Assembly: GCA_903924765.1 (NCBI GenBank)
Contig: CAIYCT010000035.1
Coordinates: 1-51,395, forward strand
Source: an uncultured Rhodospirillaceae bacterium
Lineage (GTDB): Bacteria; Pseudomonadota; Alphaproteobacteria; Rhodospirillales; Magnetospirillaceae
Direction: 5' to 3'
DNA length: 51,395 nt
The notes under the pieces: model-generated
The model's input: the letters and a program-made list of their open reading frames with translations, nothing else
Told to the model about the DNA's origin: nothing
The model's database searches: none
Part shown: positions 28,850 to 38,304 of the stretch, piece after piece
Position numbering within the stretch: position 1 is the first letter of the stretch
Layout of the letters: every line of letters starts with the position of its first letter
Made by a program: the position numbers and the translations under genes

Positions 28850-31800
28850 ATGAGCGAGAAACTCCATCAAAACGCTATTGCCCAAAATGAGGGCGAGCGG
28901 TTCGTCGCTGAATACCGCGCCAATGCCCGGATCCTGGAAGAGGCGGGTGTGGATTTGACCGAGCATGACGCCTGCGGCGTCGGCATCGTCACCACCTTGG
29001 ACGGCAAGCCCCGTCGCGACGTGGTAGTGGCTGGCATCGAAGCCTTGAAGGTGCTGTGGCATCGCGGCGCCATCGACGCCGACGGCAAGACCGGTGATGG
29101 CGCTGGCATCCAAGTGGAACTGCCGCAGGAATTCTTCACCGATCATGTGCGCCATCGCGGCCATGAACCTGCGCCGGGACGTTTGGCCATCGGCATGATC
29201 TTCCTGCCCAAGACCGATTTGGGCGCGCAGGAGCGCTGCCGCTGCATCGTCGAGTCGGAAATCCTGGCCTTCGGCTACACCATTTATGGCTGGCGTCAGG
29301 TGCCGGTCAACGTGGCGGTTATCGGCGAAAAGGCCAATGCCACGCGGCCCGAGATCGAGCAGATTTTGGTGGCCAACACCAAGGGCGTGACCGAGGATCG
29401 CTTCGAGACCGATCTGTTCATGGTTCGCCGCCGCATCGAAAAGCTGGTGCTGGGCGACCATATCAACGATTTCTACATCTGTTCGCTGTCGTGCCGGTCC
29501 ATTGTCTATAAAGGCATGTTCCTGGCCGAACAACTGACCACGTTCTATCCCGATCTGTTGGACGAGCGGTTTGTTTCGCGCTATGCGCTGTATCACCAAC
29601 GCTATTCCACCAACACCTTCCCCACTTGGCGGTTGGCCCAGCCCTTCCGCATGTTGGCCCATAATGGCGAAATCAACACTCTGGCGGGCAATCTGAACTG
29701 GACCAAGGCGCATGAGCCGCGAATGTCCCACGCGGTGTTCGGCGATTTGATGGAAGACATCAAGCCGGTGGTGCAGTCGGGCGGCTCGGATTCCGCCGCT
29801 CTCGACAACGTGTTCGAGCTGATGGTGCGGGCCGGGCGTTCGGCTCCGCTGGTCAAGCAGATGCTGATCCCGGAATCGGTAGTGCAAAACGCCCTGATGC
29901 CAGAAGACCATCGCGCGTTCTATAGCTATTGCAATTCGGTCATCGAACCGTGGGACGGCCCCGCCGCCATCTGCGGCACCGATGGTCGTTGGACGTTCGC
30001 CGGTCTGGACCGCAACGGTTTGCGGCCTTTGCGCTTCACCATCACCGCCAACAACTTGCTGATCATCGGCTCGGAAACCGGCATGGTGAAAATCCCCGAC
30101 TCGGAAGTGGTGGAAAAGGGCCGCGTCGGTCCCGGCCAGACCATCGCCGTAGATCTGGAAACCGGCCGTCTGTATCGCGATCGCGAGATCAAGGACATGC
30201 TATCCGCCCGTCAGCCCTATGCCGAGTGGACCCGCCGCATTACCCAATTGGATTCGCTGGTCAAGACCGGCGCGCCCGAGACCGGTCATTACTCCACCGA
30301 GGATTTGCGCCATCGCCAATTGGCCTATGGCCTGTCCATGGAAGACCTGGAACTCATCCTGCAGCCCATGGTCGAAGACGCCAAGGAAGCGGTGGGCAGC
30401 ATGGGCGACGACGCTCCGCTGGCGGTATTGTCCAAGCAATATCGCGGGCTGCACCATTTCTTCCGGCAAGATTTCAGCCAAGTGACCAATCCGCCCATCG
30501 ACAGTTTGCGCGAAAACCGGGTGATGAGCTTGCGCACCCGTCTGGGCAATCTAGGCAATATTTTGGACGAGGACATCAGCCAGTGTAATCTGTTGCAGCT
30601 GGAATCGCCGGTTCTGTCCAATGCTGAATTTGACGCCATGCGCCGTCACATGGGCGCCACCTGCGCCGAGATCGATTGCACCTTTGACCCAAGCTTGGGC
30701 GAAAGCGCTCTGAAGGACGCACTTACCCGCATTCGTCGCGAGTCCGAAGACGCCGTGCGCGGCGGCTGCACCCATCTGATTCTGTCCGACGACAAAGTCG
30801 GCACGGATCGCGCGCCCGTGCCGATGATCCTGGCGGTGGGCGGCGTTCATTCCCATTTGGTGCGCGAACGCTTGCGCACCTGGACCTCGCTCAACGTCCG
30901 CTCGGGCGAGGCCTTGGACGTGCATTATTTCGCCGTGCTGATCGGCGTCGGCGCCACCACGGTCAACGCCTATCTGGCGCAAGAGGCCATCGCCGACCGC
31001 CATCGTCGCGGCCTGTTCCCCAATCTCACGCTGGAAGAATGCGTGCGGCGCTACAAGAAGGCGCTGGATCATGGCTTGCTCAAGATCATCTCCAAGATGG
31101 GCATTTCGGTGATCAGCTCCTACCGCGGCGGTTACAATTTCGAAGCCATCGGCTTGTCGCGGTCGTTGGTGGCGGAATTCTTCCCCGGCATGACCAGCCG
31201 CATTTCCGGCATTGGCTTGATCGGCATCGGCAAGAAGGCCTCGGCCCAGCATACGATCGGCTTCGGCCAATTGGACGTGGTTTTGCCGGTGGGTGGGTTC
31301 TACCGCTATCGCCGAGGACAAGAAGCCCACTCGTTCGACGGCTCGCTGATCCATATCCTGCAAGAAGCGGTGACCAACGACAGCTATCAGATCTATCGCA
31401 AATATTCCGATGGTCTGCGCCGCATGCCGCCCATCACCATCCGCGATTTGTTGGATTTCCAACCGGCGGGCGAATCGGTCAATATCGACGAGGTCGAATC
31501 GCTGACCGAGATTCGCAAGCGTTTCCTGACTCCGGGCATGTCGCTGGGCGCGCTGTCGCCGGAAGCGCACGGCACCTTGAACATCGCCATGAACCGCATC
31601 GGCGCCAAAAGCGTGTCGGGCGAAGGCGGCGAGGACCCCGAGCGCTATCGGCCCCGACCCAACGGCGACAACGCCAATTCGGCGGTCAAGCAGATCGCGT
31701 CTGGCCGGTTCGGCGTCACCGCCGAATACCTGACCATGTGCCGCGAAATCGAGATCAAGGTGGCACAAGGGGCCAAGCCCGGCGAGGGCGGTCAATTGCC

Positions 31801-33409
31801 CGGCTTCAAGGTGACGGCGGAAATCGCCCGCCTGCGCCACGCCACCGAAGGGGTGATGCTGATCAGCCCGCCGCCGCACCACGATATCTATTCCATCGAG
31901 GATTTGGCGCAGCTGATCTATGACTTGAAGCAGATCAACCCGGAAGCTCGCGTGACGGTCAAGCTGGTCAGCCGCTCGGGCATCGGCACCATTGCCGCCG
32001 GAGTGGCCAAGGCCAAGGCCGACACCATTTTGATCTCGGGTCACAATGGCGGCACCGGCGCCAGCCCCCAGACCTCCATCAAGTTCGCCGGTTTGCCGTG
32101 GGAACTGGGTCTGTCCGAAGCCCATCAGGTGCTGACGCTCAACCGTCTGCGCCACCGGGTCAAGCTGCGCACCGATGGCGGCCTGAAGACCGGCCGCGAC
32201 ATTGTCATCGCCGCCATGCTGGGGGCCGAGGAATTCAACATCGGCACCACCTCGCTGATCGCCATGGGCTGCATCATGGTCCGCCAGTGCCATTCCAACA
32301 CCTGTCCGGTGGGCGTGTGTACCCAGGACAAGGCGTTGCGCGCCCGCTTCGAGGGCACGCCCGAAAAGGTGGTAAACCTGTTCAGTTTCATCGCCGAGGA
32401 AGTCCGCGAGATCCTGGCGGTGCTGGGCGTGCGCTCGCTGACCGAAATCATCGGCCGCACCGATTTGCTGTCGCAAGTCAGCCGCGGCGGCGCCGATCTG
32501 GACGATCTGGATTTGAACCCGTTGCTGGCCCAGGCCGACGGCGGCGGCTATGCCCGCTATTGCACCCAGGAGGAACGCAACGCCGTTCCTGAAACCCTGG
32601 ACGCCCAGATCATCAAGGACGCCCGTCCGTTGTTGGAAGAAGGCGAGAAGATGCAGCTGGCCTATGACGTGCGCAACGTTCAGCGGGCGGTGGGCACCAA
32701 GCTGTCGCATATGATCACCAAGCGCTACGGTATGCACGGTTTGGCTCCAGGCCATATCACCGTCCGTCTGAAGGGTTCGGCCGGTCAGTCACTGGGCGCG
32801 TGGGCCGTGCGCGGCCTGAAGCTGGAAGTGTTCGGCGATTCCAACGATTACGTCGGCAAGGGTCTGTCGGGCGGCACCATCGTGGTCCGTCCGCCGGTGG
32901 CCAGCGAATTGCGCAGCAACGAAAACACCATCATCGGCAACACGGTTTTGTACGGCGCGACCTCGGGCAAGCTGTTCGCCGCTGGACAGGCGGGCGAGCG
33001 CTTCGCCGTCCGCAATTCCGGCGCCACGGCTGTGATCGAGGGCTGCGGCTCGAACGGCTGTGAATACATGACTGGCGGCGTGGTCGCCATTCTGGGCGCG
33101 ATCGGGGCCAATTTCGGCGCTGGCATGACCGGCGGCATGGCCTTCGTCTACGATCCCAATGATGTGTTCTCGGTGCTTGTCAACGACGAATCGGTGGTGT
33201 GGCAACCCGTCGCCACCGACCATTGGGCCGACGTGCTGAAAAACTTGGTCCAGGAACACGTCACCGAAACCCAATCCGCCTTCGCCGCCGAATTGTTGGC
33301 CGATTGGGGACGCGAACTGCCCCGCTTCCAACAAGTGGTGCCCAAGGAAATGCTGTCCCGCTTGGCCTATCCTCTGGGCTGGGACCAGCAGGACAAAGTC
33401 CGGGCGTAA
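28850..33409 (+). CDS. gltB: glutamate synthase (NADPH) large subunit
   Basis: GltB hydrolyses glutamine and channels ammonia to 2-oxoglutarate, making glutamate with electrons from GltD. The 1519-residue length is normal. After a 41-residue propeptide comes the expected N-terminal nucleophile Cys42 (HDACGVG), exposed by processing. The class II amidotransferase domain follows (HQRYSTNTFPTW, HNGEINTLAGN). The FMN-binding synthase domain has GAKSVSGEGGEDP, KPGEGGQLPG, SGHNGGTGASPQTSIK and the [3Fe-4S] cysteines in CHSNTCPVGVCTQ. A C-terminal beta-helix (GSNGCEYMTGG) completes it. It forms an operon with gltD and ends at two strong hairpins. Confidence 0.98.
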   Translation: MSEKLHQNAIAQNEGERFVAEYRANARILEEAGVDLTEHDACGVGIVTTLDGKPRRDVVVAGIEALKVLWHRGAIDADGKTGDGAGIQVELPQEFFTDHVRHRGHEPAPGRLAIGMIFLPKTDLGAQERCRCIVESEILAFGYTIYGWRQVPVNVAVIGEKANATRPEIEQILVANTKGVTEDRFETDLFMVRRRIEKLVLGDHINDFYICSLSCRSIVYKGMFLAEQLTTFYPDLLDERFVSRYALYHQRYSTNTFPTWRLAQPFRMLAHNGEINTLAGNLNWTKAHEPRMSHAVFGDLMEDIKPVVQSGGSDSAALDNVFELMVRAGRSAPLVKQMLIPESVVQNALMPEDHRAFYSYCNSVIEPWDGPAAICGTDGRWTFAGLDRNGLRPLRFTITANNLLIIGSETGMVKIPDSEVVEKGRVGPGQTIAVDLETGRLYRDREIKDMLSARQPYAEWTRRITQLDSLVKTGAPETGHYSTEDLRHRQLAYGLSMEDLELILQPMVEDAKEAVGSMGDDAPLAVLSKQYRGLHHFFRQDFSQVTNPPIDSLRENRVMSLRTRLGNLGNILDEDISQCNLLQLESPVLSNAEFDAMRRHMGATCAEIDCTFDPSLGESALKDALTRIRRESEDAVRGGCTHLILSDDKVGTDRAPVPMILAVGGVHSHLVRERLRTWTSLNVRSGEALDVHYFAVLIGVGATTVNAYLAQEAIADRHRRGLFPNLTLEECVRRYKKALDHGLLKIISKMGISVISSYRGGYNFEAIGLSRSLVAEFFPGMTSRISGIGLIGIGKKASAQHTIGFGQLDVVLPVGGFYRYRRGQEAHSFDGSLIHILQEAVTNDSYQIYRKYSDGLRRMPPITIRDLLDFQPAGESVNIDEVESLTEIRKRFLTPGMSLGALSPEAHGTLNIAMNRIGAKSVSGEGGEDPERYRPRPNGDNANSAVKQIASGRFGVTAEYLTMCREIEIKVAQGAKPGEGGQLPGFKVTAEIARLRHATEGVMLISPPPHHDIYSIEDLAQLIYDLKQINPEARVTVKLVSRSGIGTIAAGVAKAKADTILISGHNGGTGASPQTSIKFAGLPWELGLSEAHQVLTLNRLRHRVKLRTDGGLKTGRDIVIAAMLGAEEFNIGTTSLIAMGCIMVRQCHSNTCPVGVCTQDKALRARFEGTPEKVVNLFSFIAEEVREILAVLGVRSLTEIIGRTDLLSQVSRGGADLDDLDLNPLLAQADGGGYARYCTQEERNAVPETLDAQIIKDARPLLEEGEKMQLAYDVRNVQRAVGTKLSHMITKRYGMHGLAPGHITVRLKGSAGQSLGAWAVRGLKLEVFGDSNDYVGKGLSGGTIVVRPPVASELRSNENTIIGNTVLYGATSGKLFAAGQAGERFAVRNSGATAVIEGCGSNGCEYMTGGVVAILGAIGANFGAGMTGGMAFVYDPNDVFSVLVNDESVVWQPVATDHWADVLKNLVQEHVTETQSAFAAELLADWGRELPRFQQVVPKEMLSRLAYPLGWDQQDKVRA

Positions 33410-33417
33410 GCTTTCAC

Positions 33418-33445
33418 ATTCCCTCTCCCTACGCGGAGAGGGAAT
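33418..33445. terminator. hairpin after gltB
   Basis: An 11-bp perfect stem (33418-33428 with 33435-33445, core CCCTCTCC/GGAGAGGG) with a 6-nt loop starts 9 bp after the gltB stop codon. It is followed by a C-run and not a T-run, so it may work with the second hairpin. Confidence 0.5.
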
Positions 33446-33464
33446 CCCCCCCCCAAACAGCCGA

Positions 33465-33492
33465 AAGGCCGGTGGAGTTAACCACCGGCCTT
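33465..33492. terminator. second hairpin between gltB and hpf
   Basis: An 11-bp perfect stem (33465-33475 with 33482-33492, core GGCCGGTGG) with a 6-nt loop lies between the convergent gltB and hpf genes, 27 bp from the hpf stop codon. The stem is symmetrical and can act on either strand; a short TT or TTTC follows each arm. Confidence 0.55.
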
Positions 33493-33518
33493 GAAGACCC
33501 AACCTCTTGGGGAAAGAA

Positions 33519-33869
33519 TTACGCGGTTTGTGCGGCCCGTTGGCGCGAGGCGAATTCTTTGACTTGCCGTTCCATCGCTTGGAAGGCGTCGCGCAGCGCG
33601 ATGAAGATATCCTCATTAACATGAGAATCCTTGGGGTCGCGGCGCACGATCAGTTCGTCGCCGGGCACAGTCACGTCGATGCGGACGTGGAAAGGTTCCC
33701 CTTTGTGATGAAGGTTGGAGGTATTGCCGTGGTGGCGCTCGATTGCAACGCGGCAACCGATGATCCGGTCATAATAGGTTTCCAGCTTTGCAGCTTTCTC
33801 GCGGATACGCTCTTCGACGGCGTCGGAATGATCAATGCCATGAAAGGTGATCTGTATGGGGAGTTTCAT
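33519..33869 (-). CDS. hpf: ribosome hibernation-promoting factor, short form (HPF/YhbH-like)
   Basis: HPF-type proteins bind the small ribosomal subunit and inactivate ribosomes in stationary phase or starvation; they were first called sigma-54 modulation proteins. The 116-residue product fits the short form, with MKLPIQITFHGIDHSDAVEERIREKAAKLE and the basic, Arg-containing C-terminal part. The ATG at 33869 lies five bases after a perfect AGGAGG (33875-33880 on the minus strand); the GTG two codons upstream overlaps that site and is excluded. A -10 element lies at 33902-33907. It is divergent from htpG. Confidence 0.9.
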   Translation of the reverse strand: MKLPIQITFHGIDHSDAVEERIREKAAKLETYYDRIIGCRVAIERHHGNTSNLHHKGEPFHVRIDVTVPGDELIVRRDPKDSHVNEDIFIALRDAFQAMERQVKEFASRQRAAQTA

Positions 33870-33901
33870 GGGCACCTCCTGTTAGTGATTTTTGACGAAA
33901 G

Positions 33902-33907
33902 ATTATA
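33902..33907 (-). promoter_or_regulatory. -10 element of hpf
   Basis: The minus strand reads TATAAT at 33907-33902, 33 bp upstream of the hpf start. The nearest -35-like hexamer, TTGCAA at 33933-33928, is 20 bp away, which is too long for a good sigma-70 promoter. I see no clear heat-shock promoter for htpG in the same gap. Confidence 0.45.
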
Positions 33908-33991
33908 GTGATCCTGTCTTCGCGCTATTGCAACGATCCAAATCAACCCGCATATGTTAGCACCGTTTAACCACAAGGGTTCTTATGACAG

Positions 33992-35857
33992 ATGGCTGAA
34001 GAAACACTCTCCTTTCAGGCCGAGGTGGCCAAACTTTTGGACATCGTCGTCCATTCCCTCTATAGCGACCGCGAAATTTTCCTGCGCGAGCTGATCTCGA
34101 ACGCGTCGGATTCGTGCGACCGTTTGCGCTATGCGGCGCAGACTCGGGGCGATTTGATCGACGGCGACGCCGATTTCCGCATCCGCCTGATTCCCGACAA
34201 GGATGCGGGCACGCTAACCATCGTCGATAACGGCTTTGGCATGAACAAGGAAGAGTTGATCGCCAATCTGGGCACCATCGCCAAATCGGGCACCGATGAA
34301 TTCCTGAAGGCGCTGGGCGATTCCGCGCGCAAGGAATCGGCCCAGATCGGCCAGTTCGGCGTGGGATTCTATTCCGCCTTCATGGTCTCCGACAAGGTTG
34401 ACGTACTGACTGCCAAGGCGGGCGAGCCGGGCGGCTGGCTGTGGTCGTCGGACGGGCGCGGCGCTTTTACCGTGGTCGAGGCCGACAATGCTGTTCGTGG
34501 CGCCAGCATCACCCTGCACCTAAAAGAAGACGCCAAGGATTTCACCGATGTCCAGACCTTGAAGGGCATCGTCAAACGCTATTCTGACCATATCGCCATT
34601 CCGGTTCTGCTCAAGGACGGCGAGGCGGAAGAGACGGTCAATTCGGCCAGCGCCTTGTGGACTCGCTCCAAGTCCGAGATCACGCCCGAGCAATATACCG
34701 AATTCTATCACCATGCCTCACACGCCTTCGACGAGCCGTGGGCGACCCTGCATTACAAAGCCGAAGGCGCCATCGAATATACCGGCTTGCTGTTCATCCC
34801 CTCGTCCAAGCCGTTCGATCTGTTCAACCCCGAGCGCCGTTCGCATTTGAAGCTATACGTCAAGCGGGTGTTCATCACCGATAAGGTCGAGGAATTGTTG
34901 CCCGGTTGGCTGCGCTTCCTGCGCGGCGTGGTCGACACGCCCGATCTGCCGTTGAACGTCAGCCGCGAATTGCTGCAACACAATCCCCTGCTGGCCAAGA
35001 TCAAAACTGGTCTGGTCAAGAAGGTGCTGGGCGAGTTGAAGAAAAAGTCCGACGATCCGGACAGCAAGTATGTGGAATTCTGGGAAAATTTCGGCCCGGT
35101 GTTCAAGGAAGGTCTGTACGAGGAGCGCGACCGTCACGACGAGATCCTGCCTTTGTGCCGCTTCCGTACCACTCACGGCGACGGCTGGTACAGCCTGGAT
35201 GAAATCGTCGCTCGCATGAAGCCCGATCAGGAAGCCATCTACACCATCACCGGCGACGATCTGGACAAGATCAAGCGCAGCCCGCAATTGGAAGGCTTCG
35301 TCGCCAAGGGCATCGAAGTGATGCTGCTGACCGACGCCATCGACGATTTCTGGCTGAACTCGGTCGAGGATTATCAAAGCAAGAAGTTCCGCTCGGTCAC
35401 CGAGGCGGGCAGCGACCTGTCCAAGCTGGCGGGCGAGGAAAGCCCGGAAGCCCAGGCCGAGAAAGCACCCGAAGGCGATATGTCCACCTTGATCGCCGCG
35501 TTGAAGCTGGCCTTGGGCGATCAAGTTCAGGACGTGCGTTCGTCCAACCGCCTGACCGAATCCGCCGTCTGTCTGGTGGCGGGCGAAGGCCAGATGAGCC
35601 TGCATTTGGAAAAGATGCTGCGTCTGCACGGTCAAATGATGGGCGAGCAGCAAAAGGTGCTGGAAATCAATCCCGGCCATGCCTTGATCAAATCCTTGGC
35701 CGCTGCCGTAGCCGCCAAGGGCAGCGAGGCGGGTATTGAGGATTCCGCCTTATTGCTGTTGGATCAGGCCCGCATTCTGGAGGGCGAGATGCCCAAGGAC
35801 CCCAAGGCCTTCGCCAAGCGGTTGGGCGAGGCCATGACCAAAGGGCTGGCGTCATAA
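33992..35857 (+). CDS. htpG: molecular chaperone HtpG (Hsp90)
   Basis: HtpG is the bacterial Hsp90, an ATP-dependent dimeric chaperone. The 621-residue protein has the GHKL ATPase motifs: LISNASDSCDRLRY (about 34-47), DNGFGMNKEEL (about 77-87) and GQFGVGFYSAFMV (about 118-130). The middle domain carries RVFITDKVEELLPGWLRFLRG. The C-terminal dimerisation domain is present, and the length is normal. No strong ribosome-binding site precedes the ATG. The stop codon TAA shares bases with the start region of the following helicase gene, so the two are probably co-transcribed. Confidence 0.97.
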   Translation: MAEETLSFQAEVAKLLDIVVHSLYSDREIFLRELISNASDSCDRLRYAAQTRGDLIDGDADFRIRLIPDKDAGTLTIVDNGFGMNKEELIANLGTIAKSGTDEFLKALGDSARKESAQIGQFGVGFYSAFMVSDKVDVLTAKAGEPGGWLWSSDGRGAFTVVEADNAVRGASITLHLKEDAKDFTDVQTLKGIVKRYSDHIAIPVLLKDGEAEETVNSASALWTRSKSEITPEQYTEFYHHASHAFDEPWATLHYKAEGAIEYTGLLFIPSSKPFDLFNPERRSHLKLYVKRVFITDKVEELLPGWLRFLRGVVDTPDLPLNVSRELLQHNPLLAKIKTGLVKKVLGELKKKSDDPDSKYVEFWENFGPVFKEGLYEERDRHDEILPLCRFRTTHGDGWYSLDEIVARMKPDQEAIYTITGDDLDKIKRSPQLEGFVAKGIEVMLLTDAIDDFWLNSVEDYQSKKFRSVTEAGSDLSKLAGEESPEAQAEKAPEGDMSTLIAALKLALGDQVQDVRSSNRLTESAVCLVAGEGQMSLHLEKMLRLHGQMMGEQQKVLEINPGHALIKSLAAAVAAKGSEAGIEDSALLLLDQARILEGEMPKDPKAFAKRLGEAMTKGLAS

Positions 35858-38304
35858 GCGCCAGCCGCATACAGGCCGTCTTAGGGCCGACCAATACCGG
35901 CAAGACCTATTATGCCTTGGACCGCATGATGGGTCACGCCACCGGGATGATCGGTTTCCCTCTGCGATTGCTGGCTCGTGAAAATTACGAGCGGGTGGTC
36001 AAGGTCAAGGGAATCGATCTGGTGGCGTTGGTGACGGGCGAGGAAAAGATCGTTCCTCCCCGCGCCAAGTATTTTTTGTGTACCACCGAATCCATGCCTC
36101 TGGATCGTATGGTGGATTTTCTGGCCATCGATGAAATCCAGATGTGCGCCGACGCCGAGCGTGGCCACATCTTCACCGACCGCTTGCTTTATGCCAGGGG
36201 AGGGCAGGAAACCCTGTTCTTGGGCTCGGACACTATCAAGCCGCTGATCGCCCGTCTGATCCCCGGCATCGAATTCGTCACCCGTCCGCGTTTGTCCGAA
36301 CTGACCTATGCGGGACCGCGTAAGCTGGCCCGCTTGCCGCCCAAATCCGCCATCGTCGCGTTTTCCGCCGCCGAGGTCTATGCCATGGCCGAATATGTGC
36401 GAAGGGGCCGGGGCGGGGCGGCGGTGGTGTTGGGCGCTCTGTCGCCGCGCACCCGCAACGCCCAGATCGCCATGTATCAGGCGGGCGAGGTGGAATACAT
36501 CGTCGCCACCGACGCCATCGGCATGGGGCTGAACATGGATGTGGACCATGTGGCCTTCGCCAGTCTGCGCAAATTCGACGGCCAGGGGCCGCGGTCCTTG
36601 ACCGCGCCGGAGGTGGCGCAGATCGCCGGTCGCGCCGGACGGCATATGACCGACGGCACTTTCGGCACCACGGCGGATCAGCCCGGCATCCCCGATGAGA
36701 TTGTCACGGCGGTCGAGGAACATCGGTTTCCGGCCTTGAAGAATATATATTGGCGCAATCCCGAACTGCGGTTCATCTCGGTGCAGGCCTTGATCGGGTC
36801 GCTGGATCGCGCCCCTGACCAAGCGGGTTTGCTGCGGGCCCGCGAGGCCGACGATTATCAAGCGCTGACCATCATGTCCCGCTCGCCAGACATTGTCGCC
36901 AAGGCCAAGAGCCCGGAACGGGTGCGGCTGTTGTGGGACGTCTGCCAGATTCCCGATTTCCGCAAGGTGATGGCCGAGGCTCATACGCGCTTGCTGGACG
37001 GCATCTTCACCCATTTGACCTCCCACGCCGAGCGTTTGCCCAATGATTGGCTGGCGCAGCAAGTGACCCGCCAGGACAGGACCGAAGGCGATATCGACAC
37101 CTTGATGGGCCGCATTGCCGCCACTCGCACCTGGACCTATGTGTCCCATCGCGGCGATTGGGTGGATGATCCGCTGCATTGGCAAGGAGTGACGCGGGCC
37201 ATCGAGGACCGCCTGTCCGACGCCCTGCACGAACGGTTGACCCAACGCTTCGTCGATCGGCGTACGGCGGTTTTGGTTAAGAAAATGCGCGAATCCTCCA
37301 CCTTGTCGGGGCGGATCGATGGGGGCGGCAAAGTGCAGGTGGAGGGCCATGCAGTCGGCCAATTGGCCGGGTTCCGCTTTCAGTCCGAGGCCTCGACGGG
37401 GGCGTTCGCCGCCCGCGCCGTATTGTCGGCGGCCGAACGGGCGCTGAAGCCGGAAATCGCCCAACGCATCCACGCGCTGGAACAAGACGACGATGCCGCC
37501 TTCACCTTGACCGCCGAGGGCGACATTCTGTGGCGGGACGATCCCATCGCCAGGATTCTGCCCGGCCCCGACGCGCTATCGCCCTTGGTCGAAGCCTTGT
37601 CCAGCGACTTGCTCGATCCGGCGCAGCGCGAGAAAATCCGCAAGCGCGGGCAAGTTTGGATCAAAGGATTCATCGCACGGGCGTTCGGTCCTTTGGCCGA
37701 TCCCGATAAAGTGGTGAATCCTGGACCCATGCGCGGATTGCTGCATGCCTTGGCGCAAGGCTTGGGATCGGTTCCGCGCAAGGACTGCGCACCTCAAGTC
37801 AACGCGCTGTCCGAAAAGGAACGGGGACGCTTGGCGCAATGGGGTGTTCGCATCGCGCCCCGTGACGTATTCGTGTCGTGGCTGATCAAGCCGCCTATGC
37901 TGGCGCTGCGGGCGGTGCTGCGCGAGACCCAATGCGGGCGCGCCATGCCTCTTGTGGCCGAACGGGTTAGTCTCCCCGCCCCGCCTGATTTGACCGACGC
38001 CGACGCCGCCTGCCTAGGATTTTCCGGCGTCGCCGGGTTTTGGCTGCGCATGGATGTGTTGGATCGTTTCGCGGGCAAGGTCTCCAGCCTGGCAAAAGCC
38101 AATCCGACCGGCTTCGCCTTGCCTTCCGGGTTGGCGCAGTCGGTGAAGCTGTCGTCCGAGGATGTGGAAAAAATCGTGACCGCTCTGGGATACCGCAAAG
38201 GCGAGGCCGGATTTGCCGCCCAACCGCGTAAGGCCAAACGGGCCAAACACGAAGCCGACAACGACTCGCCGTTCGCGGTGTTGAAAAGACTTAACTCGGC
38301 CTGA
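35854..38304 (+). CDS. SUV3-type ATP-dependent RNA/DNA helicase with apparent ATA start
   Basis: This helicase resembles mitochondrial SUV3 (SUPV3L1), a superfamily 2 RNA helicase. The frame shows Walker A GPTNTGKT at residues 11-18, DEIQ motif II at 93-96, and motif VI QIAGRAGRH at about 256-264. A C-terminal region follows, ending in a Lys/Arg-rich tail (KAKRAKHEADNDS). The frame is open from 35740 but has no ATG, GTG or TTG before a TTG at 35917. That TTG would delete Walker A, which is implausible. The conserved start position is ATA at 35854, overlapping the htpG stop as ATAA, with AAAGGG eight bases upstream (35840-35845). An ATG-to-ATA change in a former ATGA overlap, or a sequencing error, are the likely explanations. 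The length from 35854 is 816 residues. Confidence 0.85.
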   Translation: MSASRIQAVLGPTNTGKTYYALDRMMGHATGMIGFPLRLLARENYERVVKVKGIDLVALVTGEEKIVPPRAKYFLCTTESMPLDRMVDFLAIDEIQMCADAERGHIFTDRLLYARGGQETLFLGSDTIKPLIARLIPGIEFVTRPRLSELTYAGPRKLARLPPKSAIVAFSAAEVYAMAEYVRRGRGGAAVVLGALSPRTRNAQIAMYQAGEVEYIVATDAIGMGLNMDVDHVAFASLRKFDGQGPRSLTAPEVAQIAGRAGRHMTDGTFGTTADQPGIPDEIVTAVEEHRFPALKNIYWRNPELRFISVQALIGSLDRAPDQAGLLRAREADDYQALTIMSRSPDIVAKAKSPERVRLLWDVCQIPDFRKVMAEAHTRLLDGIFTHLTSHAERLPNDWLAQQVTRQDRTEGDIDTLMGRIAATRTWTYVSHRGDWVDDPLHWQGVTRAIEDRLSDALHERLTQRFVDRRTAVLVKKMRESSTLSGRIDGGGKVQVEGHAVGQLAGFRFQSEASTGAFAARAVLSAAERALKPEIAQRIHALEQDDDAAFTLTAEGDILWRDDPIARILPGPDALSPLVEALSSDLLDPAQREKIRKRGQVWIKGFIARAFGPLADPDKVVNPGPMRGLLHALAQGLGSVPRKDCAPQVNALSEKERGRLAQWGVRIAPRDVFVSWLIKPPMLALRAVLRETQCGRAMPLVAERVSLPAPPDLTDADAACLGFSGVAGFWLRMDVLDRFAGKVSSLAKANPTGFALPSGLAQSVKLSSEDVEKIVTALGYRKGEAGFAAQPRKAKRAKHEADNDSPFAVLKRLNSA

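Noticed and set aside
30551-32755. Long open frame (734 codons) on the minus strand opposite gltB
   Set aside because: Same effect; gltB on the plus strand is unmistakable.
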